A DNA stretch of 64,000 nt from Streptomyces sp. NBC_00162 (lineage in GTDB: Bacteria > Actinomycetota > Actinomycetes > Streptomycetales > Streptomycetaceae). Position numbers and translations under genes: made by a program. The DNA is taken from the NCBI RefSeq assembly GCF_024611995.1, contig NZ_CP102509.1, forward strand, positions 7,688,001 to 7,752,000. The letters are read 5' to 3'. Below, piece by piece: positions 14,714 through 24,173 of this stretch. The notes under the pieces are model-generated. The model was not told the origin of the DNA, did no database searches, and saw only the letters and a list, made by a program, of their open reading frames with translations. Position 1 is the stretch's first letter, and each line of letters opens with the position of its first letter.

Positions 14714-16351
14714 TCACCTCCGCTGCAACACCGTCGTGAGGACCTCGAGCAGCGTCGCCGCGGGATCCGCGACGGCGCCCTCGGAGCGCCAGGCCACGAA
14801 CCCGTCCGGGCGTACGAGCAGCGCGCCCTCGGGGTGCATCCCGTGGACCTCGGCCCAGTCGGCGCCCGTCTCCTGGAGCAGGTCGGCGCCCGGCCCGGAG
14901 CCGATGGTGTAGGCATCCAGCCGGGCGGCCGGCAGCTGCTCGGCCACCCGTGCGGCCGCATCCCGCCACGGCGTCCCCGCGCCGCTGAGCAGTACGAACG
15001 AGCGCTCGTACAGGTCCAGGGCGGAGATCCGCTCACCGGCCCTGAGCAGCCACATGTGCGGGGCCCGGGTGCCGGTGTCACCCATCAGGCGCATCGCCTG
15101 GGGGATGATCGGCCGTCCCGGATCGCCGCCGATGACCGCGCCGCGCGGGTAGCAGTAGCCCATCGCCGTGGGCAGCACCCCGCTGCCCGGCCCGCCGCCC
15201 ATGGTGGGCGGCGGCGCGTACCCCGGGTGGCTGTGCTCCGCCGAACGGGCCGACGCCCGCTCGCTCGTGGCCTTCGCCACCGGCAGCCGCTCGGCCTCGT
15301 AGGTGTCGAGCAGCTCGATGCCGGCCGCCCCGTCCAGCACCGCGGCGATCTTCCAGGCCAGGTTGTGCGCGTCCTGGATGCCCGTGTTGGAGCCGAAGGC
15401 CCCGGTCGGGGACATCTCGTGGGCCGCGTCACCGGCCAGGAACACCCGGCGGCCGGACGAGTACCGCACCGCCACCCGTTCGGCGGCGTGCCAGGGAGCC
15501 TTTCCGCCGATCTCCACATCCAGGTCGGGCACTCCGATGGCGTTGCGGATCTGCTCCACGCACCGCTCGTCGGTGAAGTCCTCCAGGGTCTCGCCCCGGT
15601 CCGGGTGCCAGGGGGCGTGGAAGACCCACTGCGTCGCGTTGTCGACCGGCAGCAGCGCCCCGTCCGCTCCCGGCCGCATCAGGTAGCAGACGATGAAGCG
15701 CAGATCGCCCAGCACCTCGATGAGCCGCTCCGAGCGGAAGGTGACGCTCACGTTGTGGAACAGCTCGCCGTTACCCGTCTGGGGGATCCCCAGCTGCTCT
15801 CTTACGGGGCTGCGCGGCCCGTCGGCGGCGATCAGGAAGTCGGCCCGCACGGTGGTGTGCTCGCCCGTCGTGCGGTTCTTGACCAGGGCGGTCACGCCCG
15901 TCGCGTCCTGGTCGAAGCTCATCAGCTCGGTGGAGAACCGGATCTCGGCCCCCTGCGCGCGGCTCTGCGCGGCCAGCACCGGCTCGATGTTGTTCTGGCT
16001 GCACAGGCACCAGCCGGTGGGGCTGAACTTGCGCAGCGCCCCCGACGGGTCCACCGACTTGATCAGCCACGTGTGGTCGCCGTCGGTCAGTGACCTGGCC
16101 TGCAGAATGCCCTGAACGCCCTCCAGAGCGGATGCCGCATGGCGGATCGCGCGTTCGGCCCCCGCCGTGCGGAAGAGCTCCATGGTCCGGGCGTTGATGC
16201 CGCGGCCTCGCGGGTGCGGGGAGGTACCGGAGTGCTTCTCGACCAGAAGGTGCCTCACTCCGTGGCGGCTCAGGAAAAGCGAGGTGGACAGGCCCACGAG
16301 GGAGCCGCCCACGACGAGAACCGGTACGCGAACATCGGCGTTGTCTTCCAT
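14714..16351 (-). CDS. whiE-ORFVIII: FAD-dependent aromatic polyketide hydroxylase (WhiE ORFVIII-like)
   Basis: This 545-residue group A flavoprotein monooxygenase has an N-terminal FAD motif VVGGSLVGLSTSLFL (residues about 12-26; second glycine replaced by S as in several family members). It also has RGRGINARTMEL, the DG motif AADGPRSPVR and the GD motif VFLAGDAAHEMSPTGAFG. The C-terminus is thioredoxin-like without catalytic cysteines, as in PgaE/RdmE-type enzymes. In Streptomyces coelicolor the homologue is transcribed divergently from the spore-pigment operon and modifies the pigment late; the arrangement here is the same. The spacer to whiE-ORFI is 275 bp. Confidence 0.85.
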   Translation of the reverse strand: MEDNADVRVPVLVVGGSLVGLSTSLFLSRHGVRHLLVEKHSGTSPHPRGRGINARTMELFRTAGAERAIRHAASALEGVQGILQARSLTDGDHTWLIKSVDPSGALRKFSPTGWCLCSQNNIEPVLAAQSRAQGAEIRFSTELMSFDQDATGVTALVKNRTTGEHTTVRADFLIAADGPRSPVREQLGIPQTGNGELFHNVSVTFRSERLIEVLGDLRFIVCYLMRPGADGALLPVDNATQWVFHAPWHPDRGETLEDFTDERCVEQIRNAIGVPDLDVEIGGKAPWHAAERVAVRYSSGRRVFLAGDAAHEMSPTGAFGSNTGIQDAHNLAWKIAAVLDGAAGIELLDTYEAERLPVAKATSERASARSAEHSHPGYAPPPTMGGGPGSGVLPTAMGYCYPRGAVIGGDPGRPIIPQAMRLMGDTGTRAPHMWLLRAGERISALDLYERSFVLLSGAGTPWRDAAARVAEQLPAARLDAYTIGSGPGADLLQETGADWAEVHGMHPEGALLVRPDGFVAWRSEGAVADPAATLLEVLTTVLQRR

Positions 16352-16626
16352 CAGCTGCGGGCTCCTGTTTTCTGTGTGGGGGAGTGGACTCTTTATGCCC
16401 CCGATCGTCCATCAGGCCCGGATGATTCGCCGGTTGTCACCCGCTTGATCCGGACATGTAGCGGTACGTCCCCACCCGGATGACGATGAGCGACAGCGGC
16501 TCCCCCTGAGATCTGCCGGTCCGCCGTTCCCGACCGAAGCGGCCGCCGGCCCGGGCGGACGCCACCGGTGACGGACGAGGGGTCCGTACGCGATGGATCT
16601 CCACCCCCTCATGAAGGAGTGAGTAG
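16352..16626. promoter_or_regulatory. divergent promoter region of the whiE-like cluster
   Basis: These 275 bp separate the hydroxylase gene and whiE-ORFI and must hold both promoters. In S. coelicolor the hydroxylase promoter depends on sigma-F. On the minus strand GGGGGCATAA (complement 16390-16400) vaguely resembles a sigma-F -10, but no GTTT -35 is correctly spaced, so I do not claim a promoter. AAGGAG at 16614-16619 is the ORFI ribosome binding site. Confidence 0.5.
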
Positions 16627-17727
16627 ATGACAACCACCCTGTCCGAACGGGTGTCGCAGTCAGCCTTCGACGGCTCCATGCTCCGGGTCGTCCTGCTGAT
16701 GGACCTCCACGAGGGGACCCAGCAGCAGTTCTTCGAGGCGTACGAAAAGCTCCGCAACGACATCGCGTCGGTCCCGGGCCACATCAGCGATCAGCTGTGC
16801 CAGTCCTTCGAGAACCCCTCGCAGTGGCTCATCACCAGCGAGTGGGAGAGTGCGCCCCAGTACCTCGCATGGGTCAACAGCGAGCACCATGCCGAACAGG
16901 TCAAGCCGCTCGGTGCCTGCGCGCGCGTCATGCGCCCGCTCAAGTTCACCGTCCTGCGCGAGACCGGCCGCGGCTACGACCAGGCGGCCCGGCCGGCCGG
17001 AGCCCGGCTCCAGTCCGCGCCCCGCCTCGGCGCCGGCATCGTCCGCCACGCCCTCACCTTCACCGTCAAGCCGGGCAGCGAGAAGGAGGTCGCGGCCATC
17101 CTCTCCAGCTACGCCTCCCCGGCGGCCAAGGTCGACGACCACACCCGGCTCTGCCGGACCTCCCTGTTCATGCACGGCAACCGGGTGGTACGGACCGTGG
17201 AGGTCCAAGGCGACCTGATGGCGGCCCTGCGGCACGTCTCCGAGCAGCCCGAGGTACGGGCCGTCGAAGAGGCCATCAACCCCTACCTGGAGCAGGACCG
17301 GAACCTGAACGATCCCGAGTCCGCCCGCATGTTCTTCATGCGGGCCGCGCTCCCCGCCGTCCACCACATCGCCGCGGCCGGGGAAGCGGACACCGCGGAC
17401 GTCACGCGCCACGCGCTGTTCTACCCGGCCAAGCCCGGCTGCGGCCAGGCGCTCGCCCGCTTCCTCGCCGGTCAGGACGAGGCCGCCGCAGCGCGCCCGC
17501 AGAGCCCCGTACGGAGCAGCAGCATCTTCCAGCGCGACGACATCGTCGTCCGCCTCGTCGACGTGCGCGGCCCGCTCGACGCCGAGCCCGACACCACCCT
17601 GGGGGTGCGCGGCCCGCGCAAGGCGGCCGTGCTGGACCGGCTGACGGCCGGGCCCGCCGAGCGGACCCGCGCCGCTCACCACACGATGAACCTCATCACC
17701 GACCGCCGGGCACCCGCGCAGTCCTGA
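16627..17727 (+). CDS. whiE-ORFI: spore pigment ABM/SchA-CurD protein (WhiE ORFI-like)
   Basis: This 366-residue protein has an N-terminal antibiotic-biosynthesis-monooxygenase ferredoxin-like fold ([24 protein letters not shown], residues about 18-110). A SchA/CurD-like region follows, with repeated HALTF/HALFY strands (residues about 135-330). Proteins of this type are the first gene of spore-pigment loci such as whiE, sch and cur; they are needed for normal pigment, but the chemistry is not settled. It heads the operon, with AAGGAG seven bases before the ATG. Confidence 0.85.
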   Translation: MTTTLSERVSQSAFDGSMLRVVLLMDLHEGTQQQFFEAYEKLRNDIASVPGHISDQLCQSFENPSQWLITSEWESAPQYLAWVNSEHHAEQVKPLGACARVMRPLKFTVLRETGRGYDQAARPAGARLQSAPRLGAGIVRHALTFTVKPGSEKEVAAILSSYASPAAKVDDHTRLCRTSLFMHGNRVVRTVEVQGDLMAALRHVSEQPEVRAVEEAINPYLEQDRNLNDPESARMFFMRAALPAVHHIAAAGEADTADVTRHALFYPAKPGCGQALARFLAGQDEAAAARPQSPVRSSSIFQRDDIVVRLVDVRGPLDAEPDTTLGVRGPRKAAVLDRLTAGPAERTRAAHHTMNLITDRRAPAQS

Positions 17728-17786
17728 CCGCCCCGGTCCTCACCCCCAGCCCGTCCAGGCTCCCCACACGCCAGGAGGAACCCGCC

Positions 17787-18230
17787 ATGACCAAACAGCG
17801 CCCACGCATCGTCGACCTCAGCGAGACGCCGCCCAACCGCCGGCGCGGTGGCGACCTGAGGGCCGTGCTCACCCCGACCTCGGTGGGCTCCACCAGCGGC
17901 TTCATGGGCATGGCGATCATGGCCCCCGGCGAGTCCATCGCCGAGCACTACCACCCGTACTCCGAGGAGTTCGTGTACGTGGTCGCCGGCCGGCTGGAGG
18001 TCGACCTCGACGGCGAGGCCCACCCGCTGCGCACCGACCAGGGGCTGCTGGTCCCGCTCAACGTGCGCCACCGGTTCCGCAACGTCGGCGGCACCGAGGC
18101 CCGGATGGTCTTCCACCTCGGACCGCTCGCCCCGCGCCCCGAACTGGGCCACGTCGACACCGAAGAGGCACCGCACCCGGAGGGCACCGCGTGGGAGCAG
18201 CCCCCGGACCGCACGGGAGCGGTCTCGTGA
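17787..18230 (+). CDS. whiE-ORFII: cupin protein (WhiE ORFII-like)
   Basis: This 147-residue single-domain cupin has the first metal motif [20 protein letters not shown] (H54, H56, E60 region) and the second motif around RHRFRNVG. Homologues in spore-pigment clusters are proposed to assist cyclisation or oxidation of the polyketide. AGGAGG lies eight bases before the ATG, and the stop overlaps the KS-alpha GTG start (GTGA). Confidence 0.85.
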   Translation: MTKQRPRIVDLSETPPNRRRGGDLRAVLTPTSVGSTSGFMGMAIMAPGESIAEHYHPYSEEFVYVVAGRLEVDLDGEAHPLRTDQGLLVPLNVRHRFRNVGGTEARMVFHLGPLAPRPELGHVDTEEAPHPEGTAWEQPPDRTGAVS

Positions 18231-19498
18231 CCGGCCGCCGGGTGGCGGTCACCGGGGTCGGCGTCGTCGCACCCGGCGGGATCGGCGTCTCGGCCTTCTG
18301 GGACCTGCTCGCCAACGGCCGTACGGCGACCCGCGGCATCACCCTCTTCGACCCGGCCGGGTTCCGCTCCCGGATAGCCGCCGAGGTCGACTTCGACCCC
18401 GCCGCGCACGGGCTCGGCGAGGGTGAGGCGGCCCGGGCGGACCGGTACATCCAGTTCGCCCTCGTCGCGGCCCGCGAGGCGCTGCTGGACGCGGGACTCG
18501 ACCTCACCACGGACGAGGCCTGGCGCACCGGCGTCTCCCTGGGCACCGCCGTCGGCGGGACCACCCGTCTGGAGCACGACTACGTGGCCGTGAGCCAGAA
18601 CGGCGCCTGGTGGGACGTGGACGAGAAGCTCGCCGGGCCCCATCTGCACCGGGCGTTCACGCCCGCGACCCTCGCCTCCGCCGTCGCGGAGCAGACGGGT
18701 GCGCGCGGCCCGGTGCAGACCGTGTCCACCGGCTGCACCTCCGGACTCGACGCCATCGGGTACGCCGTGCACTCCATCGTGGAGGGCCGGATGGACGTGT
18801 GCATCGCCGGGGCCTCGGACTCGCCCATATCGCCGATCACCGTGGCCTGCTTCGACGCCATCAAGGCGACCTCGCCGAACAACGACGACCCGGCCCACGC
18901 CTCCCGGCCGTTCGACGCCGACCGGGACGGGTTCGTCCTCGGCGAGGGCGGCGCCGTCCTCGTACTCGAAGAGCTGGAACACGCCCGCGCCCGCGGTGCG
19001 ACCGTCTACTGCGAGATCGGCGGCTACGCCACCTTCGGCAACGCCCACCACATGACGGGACTGACCGCCGAGGGGCTGGAGATGGCCCGGGCCATCCAGA
19101 CCGCCCTGGACCAGGCCGGGATCGACGCGAAGGACATCGACTACGTCAACGCGCACGGATCCGGCACCAAGCAGAACGACCGCCACGAGACGGCGGCCGT
19201 CAAGCGGGTCCTGGGCGAGCACGCCTACAAGACGCCGATGACCTCCATCAAGTCCATGGTCGGTCACTCCCTCGGCGCCATCGGGGCGATCGAACTGGCG
19301 GCCTGCGTGCTCGCCATGACCCACCAGGTCGTACCGCCCACGGCGAACTACGAGACGCCGGACCCCGAGTGCGACCTGGACTACGTACCCCGCACCGCCC
19401 GCGGCCGCAAGCTGCGCAGCGTGCTCTCGGTCGGCAGTGGCTTCGGCGGATTCCAGTCCGCCGTGGTCATGACCCGGCCGAAGGAGGAGGTCTCGTGA
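18227..19498 (+). CDS. whiE-ORFIII: type II polyketide ketosynthase alpha subunit (WhiE ORFIII-like)
   Basis: This 423-residue subunit carries all catalytic residues of a condensing enzyme: Cys170 in [10 protein letters not shown], His310 in NAHGSGT, and Lys342 and His347 in [11 protein letters not shown]. It condenses malonyl units on the ACP to build the spore-pigment poly-beta-ketone, working as a heterodimer with the chain-length factor encoded next. The start is GTG at 18227, with GGGAG eight bases upstream and a four-base overlap with the cupin stop. A further overlap with the CLF start keeps the subunits in 1:1 ratio. Confidence 0.93.
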   Translation: MTGRRVAVTGVGVVAPGGIGVSAFWDLLANGRTATRGITLFDPAGFRSRIAAEVDFDPAAHGLGEGEAARADRYIQFALVAAREALLDAGLDLTTDEAWRTGVSLGTAVGGTTRLEHDYVAVSQNGAWWDVDEKLAGPHLHRAFTPATLASAVAEQTGARGPVQTVSTGCTSGLDAIGYAVHSIVEGRMDVCIAGASDSPISPITVACFDAIKATSPNNDDPAHASRPFDADRDGFVLGEGGAVLVLEELEHARARGATVYCEIGGYATFGNAHHMTGLTAEGLEMARAIQTALDQAGIDAKDIDYVNAHGSGTKQNDRHETAAVKRVLGEHAYKTPMTSIKSMVGHSLGAIGAIELAACVLAMTHQVVPPTANYETPDPECDLDYVPRTARGRKLRSVLSVGSGFGGFQSAVVMTRPKEEVS

Positions 19499-20721
19499 CC
19501 AGCCGTACGGTCATCACGGGCATCGGGGTCGTCGCGCCCAACGGCGTCGGCGCCGACGCCTTCTGGAAGGCGACCCAGTCCGGCCTCAGCGTGCTGGACC
19601 GCGTCACCCGGGCGGGTTGCGAGCACCTCCCGCTGCGGGTCGCGGGCGAGGTACGGGGCTTTGACCCCGGCGCGATGGTCGAGGACCGCTTCCTCGTCCA
19701 GACCGACCGCTTCACCCACCACGCCCTCGCCGCGGCCGACCTCGCCCTGGAGGACGCCCGGCTCGGCCGGGCCGACTACGAGGCCGACCCCTTCTCGGTC
19801 GGGGTGGTCACGGCCGCCGGGTCCGGCGGCGGCGAGTTCGGGCAGCGCGAACTGCAGCGGCTCTGGGACCAGGGACCCCGGTACGTCGGCCCGTACCAGT
19901 CCATCGCCTGGTTCTACGCCGCGAGCACCGGCCAGATCTCCATCCGGCGCGGCCTCAAGGGACCGTGCGGGGTCGTCGCCAGCGACGAGGCGGGCGGGCT
20001 CGACGCCTTCGCGCACGCCGCGCGGGCCATCCGCCAGGGCAGCCGGGCGATGCTCGTCGGGGCCACGGAGGCGCCCCTCGCGCCGTACTCCATCGTCTGC
20101 CAGCTGGAGTACGAGGGCCTGAGCACCCGGGACGATCCCGAGCGCGCCTACCGGCCCTTCACCGCCCAGGCCTGCGGGTACGTCCCCGCGGAGGGTGGCG
20201 CGATGTTCCTCGTGGAGGAGGAGGCCGCCGCCCGCGGCCGGGGCGCCACGGTCCGCGCCGTACTGGCCGGCCACGCCGCCACCTTCACCGGGACCCGGCG
20301 GCCGGACGACGCGGGCGAAGGGCTGGCCCACGCGATCCGGGGCGCGCTGCGCGAAGCCGACTGCGCCCCGGAGGAGGTCGACGTGGTCTTCGCCGACGCC
20401 CTCGGGACGCCGGCGGCCGACGCGGCCGAGGCGGCGGCCATCGCCGGCGCCCTCGGCGCACACGGGCGCAGGGTACCGGTCACGGCGCCGAAGACCGGTA
20501 CCGGCAGGGCGTACTGCGCGGCGCCCGCCCTCGACACCGCCGCCGCGGTACTGGCACTGGAGCACGGCATCGTCCCGCCGACCCCGAACGTCTTCGACGT
20601 GTGCCACGACCTCGACGTGGTCACCTCCGGTGCCCGCTCCGCGGACCTGCGCACCGCGCTCGTGCTGAGTCGCGGCCGGATGGGCTCGAACTCCGCGCTC
20701 GTCCTGCGCAAGTCCCCGTGA
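19495..20721 (+). CDS. whiE-ORFIV: type II PKS chain-length factor / KS beta (WhiE ORFIV-like)
   Basis: This 408-residue partner of KS-alpha shares its fold but lacks its active site. At the position of the nucleophilic Cys it has Glu165 ([11 protein letters not shown]), where most chain-length factors have Gln. The HGSGT histidine region reads FADALGT, and the lysine/histidine pair is also changed. In the family the chain-length factor sets polyketide length and helps prime by decarboxylating malonyl-ACP. GTG start, AGGAGG four bases upstream, overlapping the KS-alpha stop. Confidence 0.92.
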   Translation: MTSRTVITGIGVVAPNGVGADAFWKATQSGLSVLDRVTRAGCEHLPLRVAGEVRGFDPGAMVEDRFLVQTDRFTHHALAAADLALEDARLGRADYEADPFSVGVVTAAGSGGGEFGQRELQRLWDQGPRYVGPYQSIAWFYAASTGQISIRRGLKGPCGVVASDEAGGLDAFAHAARAIRQGSRAMLVGATEAPLAPYSIVCQLEYEGLSTRDDPERAYRPFTAQACGYVPAEGGAMFLVEEEAAARGRGATVRAVLAGHAATFTGTRRPDDAGEGLAHAIRGALREADCAPEEVDVVFADALGTPAADAAEAAAIAGALGAHGRRVPVTAPKTGTGRAYCAAPALDTAAAVLALEHGIVPPTPNVFDVCHDLDVVTSGARSADLRTALVLSRGRMGSNSALVLRKSP

Positions 20722-20795
20722 CGGCCGCGTGGTCCCCACGGGGTCCGCGTCCGGCAGGACCCGCTCAGTCCCCCCGTAGGAAGAGAGAAGCCACC

Positions 20796-21531
<736 letters not shown>

Positions 21532-21551
21532 AGCGAAAGGCAAGCACCCGG

Positions 21552-21893
21552 ATGAACCAGACGCATCGCGCCCTCATCGTCGCCCGCATGGCGCCGGGAT
21601 CGGCTCCCGACATCGCCGAGCTCTTCGCGGGCTCGGACGCGGGCGAACTGCCGCACCTGGTCGGAGTCTCGCGCCGCAGCCTGTTCCAGTTCGGTGATGT
21701 GTACATGCACCTGATCGAGGCGGACCGGCCACCGGGCCCCGCCATCGCGCAGGTCACCGACCACCCCGAGTTCCGGCAGCTCAGCGAGCGGCTCACCGCC
21801 TACATCAGCCCGCACAACCCCGACACGTGGCGCAGTCCGAAGGACGCGATGGCCCACGAGTTCTACCGCTGGGAAAACCCCGCCGCGAAGTGA
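21552..21893 (+). CDS. whiE-ORFVII: TcmI-family polyketide cyclase (WhiE ORFVII-like)
   Basis: This 113-residue ferredoxin-like cyclase shows the TcmI family pattern ALIVARMAPGSAPDIAELFA, GVSRRSLFQFGDVYMHLIE and the C-terminal MAHEFYRWE. It probably closes the later rings of the pigment. It is the last gene of the operon, 20 bases after ORFVI, and is followed 15 bases later by a strong terminator. Confidence 0.9.
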   Translation: MNQTHRALIVARMAPGSAPDIAELFAGSDAGELPHLVGVSRRSLFQFGDVYMHLIEADRPPGPAIAQVTDHPEFRQLSERLTAYISPHNPDTWRSPKDAMAHEFYRWENPAAK

Positions 21894-21908
21894 ACCGAGC
21901 GGCCCGGA

Positions 21909-21940
21909 CGGGACCCGCACACCGGTGTGTGCGGGTCCCG
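21909..21940 (+). terminator. terminator of the whiE-like operon
   Basis: A perfect 14-bp stem (CGGGACCCGCACAC with its complement) closed by the tetraloop CGGT starts 15 bases after the ORFVII stop. It is one of the strongest hairpins in the window. Confidence 0.9.
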
Positions 21941-21992
21941 CCGCGTGCGGCCCGCGCGCGTGGACCGATCTTCGTCGGCCACGGGGCGTGAG

Positions 21993-22017
21993 CTATGTTT
22001 GAGCGTGAGTGACATAG
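21993..22017. promoter_or_regulatory. inverted repeat upstream of the rpiR-type gene
   Basis: CTATGT (21993-21998) and ACATAG (22012-22017) form 6-base arms around a 13-base spacer, ending 17 bases before the start codon. TATGTT inside the left arm could be a -10 box. It is a candidate autoregulatory site. Confidence 0.4.
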
Positions 22018-22034
22018 TCAAGGAGGCCCTTCCG

Positions 22035-22952
22035 GTGTCATCGGGGCAGCAGGCACGCGCTCAGGCAGCTGCGATCAAGCCGAGCGGGCAGTCGTCGGAG
22101 GAGATCCGTCCCCCGGCCGACCGGCTCCTCGCGCTCTTCGACGGCCGTCGCCTCTCCCCGGGCCAGCGCCGGATCGCGCAGTACCTGATCGACCACCTCA
22201 CCGAGGCGGCGTTCCTGTCGATCACCGAACTCGCCGAGCGGGTCGGCGTCAGCCAGCCCTCCGTGACCCGCTTCGCCGCCTCCCTCGGATTCAGCGGCTA
22301 CCCCGCCCTGCGCGACGTGCTCCAGCCCATCGCCCTGAGCGCGGTGGCCGGCTCCCCGGACACCCGCGAGCAGATCCGCCGCAACGAGCTGCAGGCGGCC
22401 GTCGACGCCGAGATCGAGAACCTGGAGAACGTACGCCGGCTGCTCGCCGACACCAACCAGGTACTGGACATCGGCCGCGAGCTGGCCGCATCGGTGCCGC
22501 TGACCGTCCTCGGCCTGCGCATCTCGGTGTCCCTGGCCGAGTACTTCGCCTACGCGGCCCGGCGCATCCACCCCGACGTGCGCCTGGTGACCCGAGGCGG
22601 CAGCGTGGCGTACGACGCGCTGCTCCAGTCCAAGGCGGCCGGCGGGACCTGGGTCCTGGCCTTCGCCATGCCGCGGCACGCCAAGGAGACCCTGGCGGCC
22701 GTCCGGGCCGCCCGCAGTACGGGGCTGCGCGTCGTCCTGATCACGGATCCGACCCTCGGGCCGCTCGTGGACGAGGCGGACGTGACCCTGAAGGCGGGAA
22801 CCGGCTCGCGCCTGGTGTTCGACTCGTACGCGGCTCCCGGGATGCTTTCCGCGGCCCTGCTCCAGGCCATGGCCGACGCGGACCCCGAGCGCACGCAGGC
22901 GCGCCTGGAGGGCTACGAGCAGGTCGCCGACCAGCACGGATTCTTCCTGTAA
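22035..22952 (+). CDS. RpiR/MurR family transcriptional regulator
   Basis: This 305-residue protein has an N-terminal RpiR helix-turn-helix (LSPGQRRIAQYLIDHLTEAAFLSITELAERVGVSQPSVTRFAASLGF; key segment GVSQPSVTRF, residues about 73-82). A C-terminal SIS sugar-phosphate-isomerase domain follows (residues about 140-290). The GTG at 22035 is chosen because AAGGAGG ends eight bases upstream; in-frame starts at 21927 and 22005 lack this. Relatives sense phosphosugars such as MurNAc-6-P or GlcNAc-6-P. No sugar gene adjoins, but an ATGAAA-TT-TTTCAT palindrome lies just downstream. Confidence 0.85.
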   Translation: MSSGQQARAQAAAIKPSGQSSEEIRPPADRLLALFDGRRLSPGQRRIAQYLIDHLTEAAFLSITELAERVGVSQPSVTRFAASLGFSGYPALRDVLQPIALSAVAGSPDTREQIRRNELQAAVDAEIENLENVRRLLADTNQVLDIGRELAASVPLTVLGLRISVSLAEYFAYAARRIHPDVRLVTRGGSVAYDALLQSKAAGGTWVLAFAMPRHAKETLAAVRAARSTGLRVVLITDPTLGPLVDEADVTLKAGTGSRLVFDSYAAPGMLSAALLQAMADADPERTQARLEGYEQVADQHGFFL

Positions 22953-23274
22953 GGGCTGGTCGGGGCGGATTTATGCGGGTGCTGACCAGGGGCATATTCA
23001 ACCTGGGAGGTGCATGAAATTTTTCATACGCTTGCCTACTCGACGGTATATATGTTTACTGACGGCGGCGCTCCGGATCCACCAGATGCCAAGGAGGAGG
23101 ACCCCCTCCTGAACGCACGCGCGGCACGACGACCTCCTCACGTCGTGACCACGCGTCGAGTCCCGGCCTTCGGATCCCGCTGGGCGCCCATGGCGGCCTC
23201 GGTCAACCCCTGGGCCGAGGCCGCCCACCAGCAACGTCTCGATCAGAGTTCGACACCCCTCGGAAGTGACGAGA
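22953..23274. other. intergenic region with an AT-rich island and palindrome
   Basis: No gene is supported in these 322 bases. The part from about 23010 to 23065 is strikingly AT-rich for this genome and contains the inverted repeat ATGAAA-TT-TTTCAT (23015-23028) and GGTATATATGTTTACTG. The palindrome resembles operators reported for RpiR-type regulators, and the regulator gene ends just upstream. A GGAGG...CCTCC hairpin follows near 23093-23110. Confidence 0.45.
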
Positions 23275-23661
23275 ATGCCCCTGACGGCCACCATCACGCG
23301 CAGCCCGGACTGGCCCCTGCAGGTCAAGGCCCCCGGGACCCACGACTGGGAACGCTCGGCCACGCGCTGGCTGAGGGACCTGCTCCCGGCCCGCTACGGC
23401 AGCTATCTGACGCTGACCCGCCACCACGCCCTGCTGGCGCGGCACGTCCAGCTCCAGCTCCAGCACGAGATGCGCGCGGTGCGGGTGGCCCTCCAGACCA
23501 GCCGGGCCGAGCTGCCCATGCTGGGCGTCGGCGAGGCGGTCATCGAGAACACGATCCGGATGTACGCCGTGGAGCTGGAGCAGCTGGGCCGCCTGTCCCG
23601 CGGCGCACGCCTGGTCTCCGACGCCCTCCTCGTGGGCACCCCCGCCCAGCGCAGGCGCTGA
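23275..23661 (+). CDS. conserved hypothetical protein
   Basis: This 128-residue protein has no signal peptide or membrane segment. The middle is strongly helical (RYGSYLTLTRHHALLARHVQLQLQHEMRAVRVALQTSRAEL and a second helix after it), suggesting a coiled helical bundle. I do not recognise it. A GTG three codons upstream (23266) is an alternative start. An AT-rich candidate regulatory region precedes it. Confidence 0.6.
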   Translation: MPLTATITRSPDWPLQVKAPGTHDWERSATRWLRDLLPARYGSYLTLTRHHALLARHVQLQLQHEMRAVRVALQTSRAELPMLGVGEAVIENTIRMYAVELEQLGRLSRGARLVSDALLVGTPAQRRR

Positions 23662-23674
23662 CACCTTCCTGGTC

Positions 23675-24049
23675 CTACGCGGGCTGCCAGGACCGCAGGC
23701 GCGCGGCCACGTCGAAGACCGTGGCGCGGAACAGGCGGATGTCGGTGATCAGGTCGCGCCACTGCTCGTACGAGGCGTCCACCGCCTTGCCGGAAGCCTC
23801 GATGTAGGCGACGGCGACCCCGTAGCCGAAGAACTCGTTGGCGTCGGGGAGCGGGCGGAGCAGGACGATCGCCTCCAGGAGGGCGGCCGCGCGCCAGTAC
23901 GCGTCGGGGGCGTCCACGTCCAGGCTGGGCGTGTTCACCCGGTGCCGGGCGACGGCGGCGACCAGCGCGGAGTGGTCGGCCACCGCCACGTCCTTGAACA
24001 GCGACTCCTGCCGCTCCAGCAGCCAGCGGTGATCGATGTGCAGTTCCAC
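23675..24049 (-). CDS. Fic/Doc-like toxin-type protein, motif degenerate
   Basis: This 124-residue protein resembles the short Streptomyces proteins classed as Fic/Doc-family toxin components. It starts with MELHIDHRWLLERQE, has a helical core and a segment LLRPLPDANEFFGYGVAVAYIEASG at the Fic-loop position. The canonical loop HxFx(D/E)GN(G/K)R is eroded: D, A and N are present, but the catalytic His and terminal Arg are missing, so AMP-transferase or kinase activity is doubtful. No antitoxin-like small gene is beside it; upstream is a protease terminator. Confidence 0.6.
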   Translation of the reverse strand: MELHIDHRWLLERQESLFKDVAVADHSALVAAVARHRVNTPSLDVDAPDAYWRAAALLEAIVLLRPLPDANEFFGYGVAVAYIEASGKAVDASYEQWRDLITDIRLFRATVFDVAARLRSWQPA

Positions 24050-24097
24050 GCGTCCGAGTATCCCTGTCCAGGGGCCGGGCGGGGGACTGTTCGCGGA

Positions 24098-24146
24098 GCA
24101 CGCCCCCTGTCGCCCGGCTTTGGGGAGCCGGCGGCAGGGGGCGTGC
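24098..24146 (-). terminator. terminator after the secreted protease gene
   Basis: GCACGCCCCCTG and CAGGGGGCGTGC are perfect 12-base arms about 25 bases apart, with a smaller GCC/GGC stem inside. They begin 28 bases beyond the protease stop on the minus strand. Confidence 0.8.
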
Positions 24147-24173
24147 GGAGTCCAGGGAGCTACGGCTACGTGG

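Noticed and set aside
16390..16400. Sigma-F promoter for the whiE hydroxylase.
   Set aside because: A GGGGGCATAA stretch resembles the -10, but there is no GTTT element at the right distance.
23010..23265. Open frame from 23010 as a gene.
   Set aside because: It has no ribosome binding site, mixed codon bias, and its 3' half is a frame-shifted shadow of the gene at 23275.
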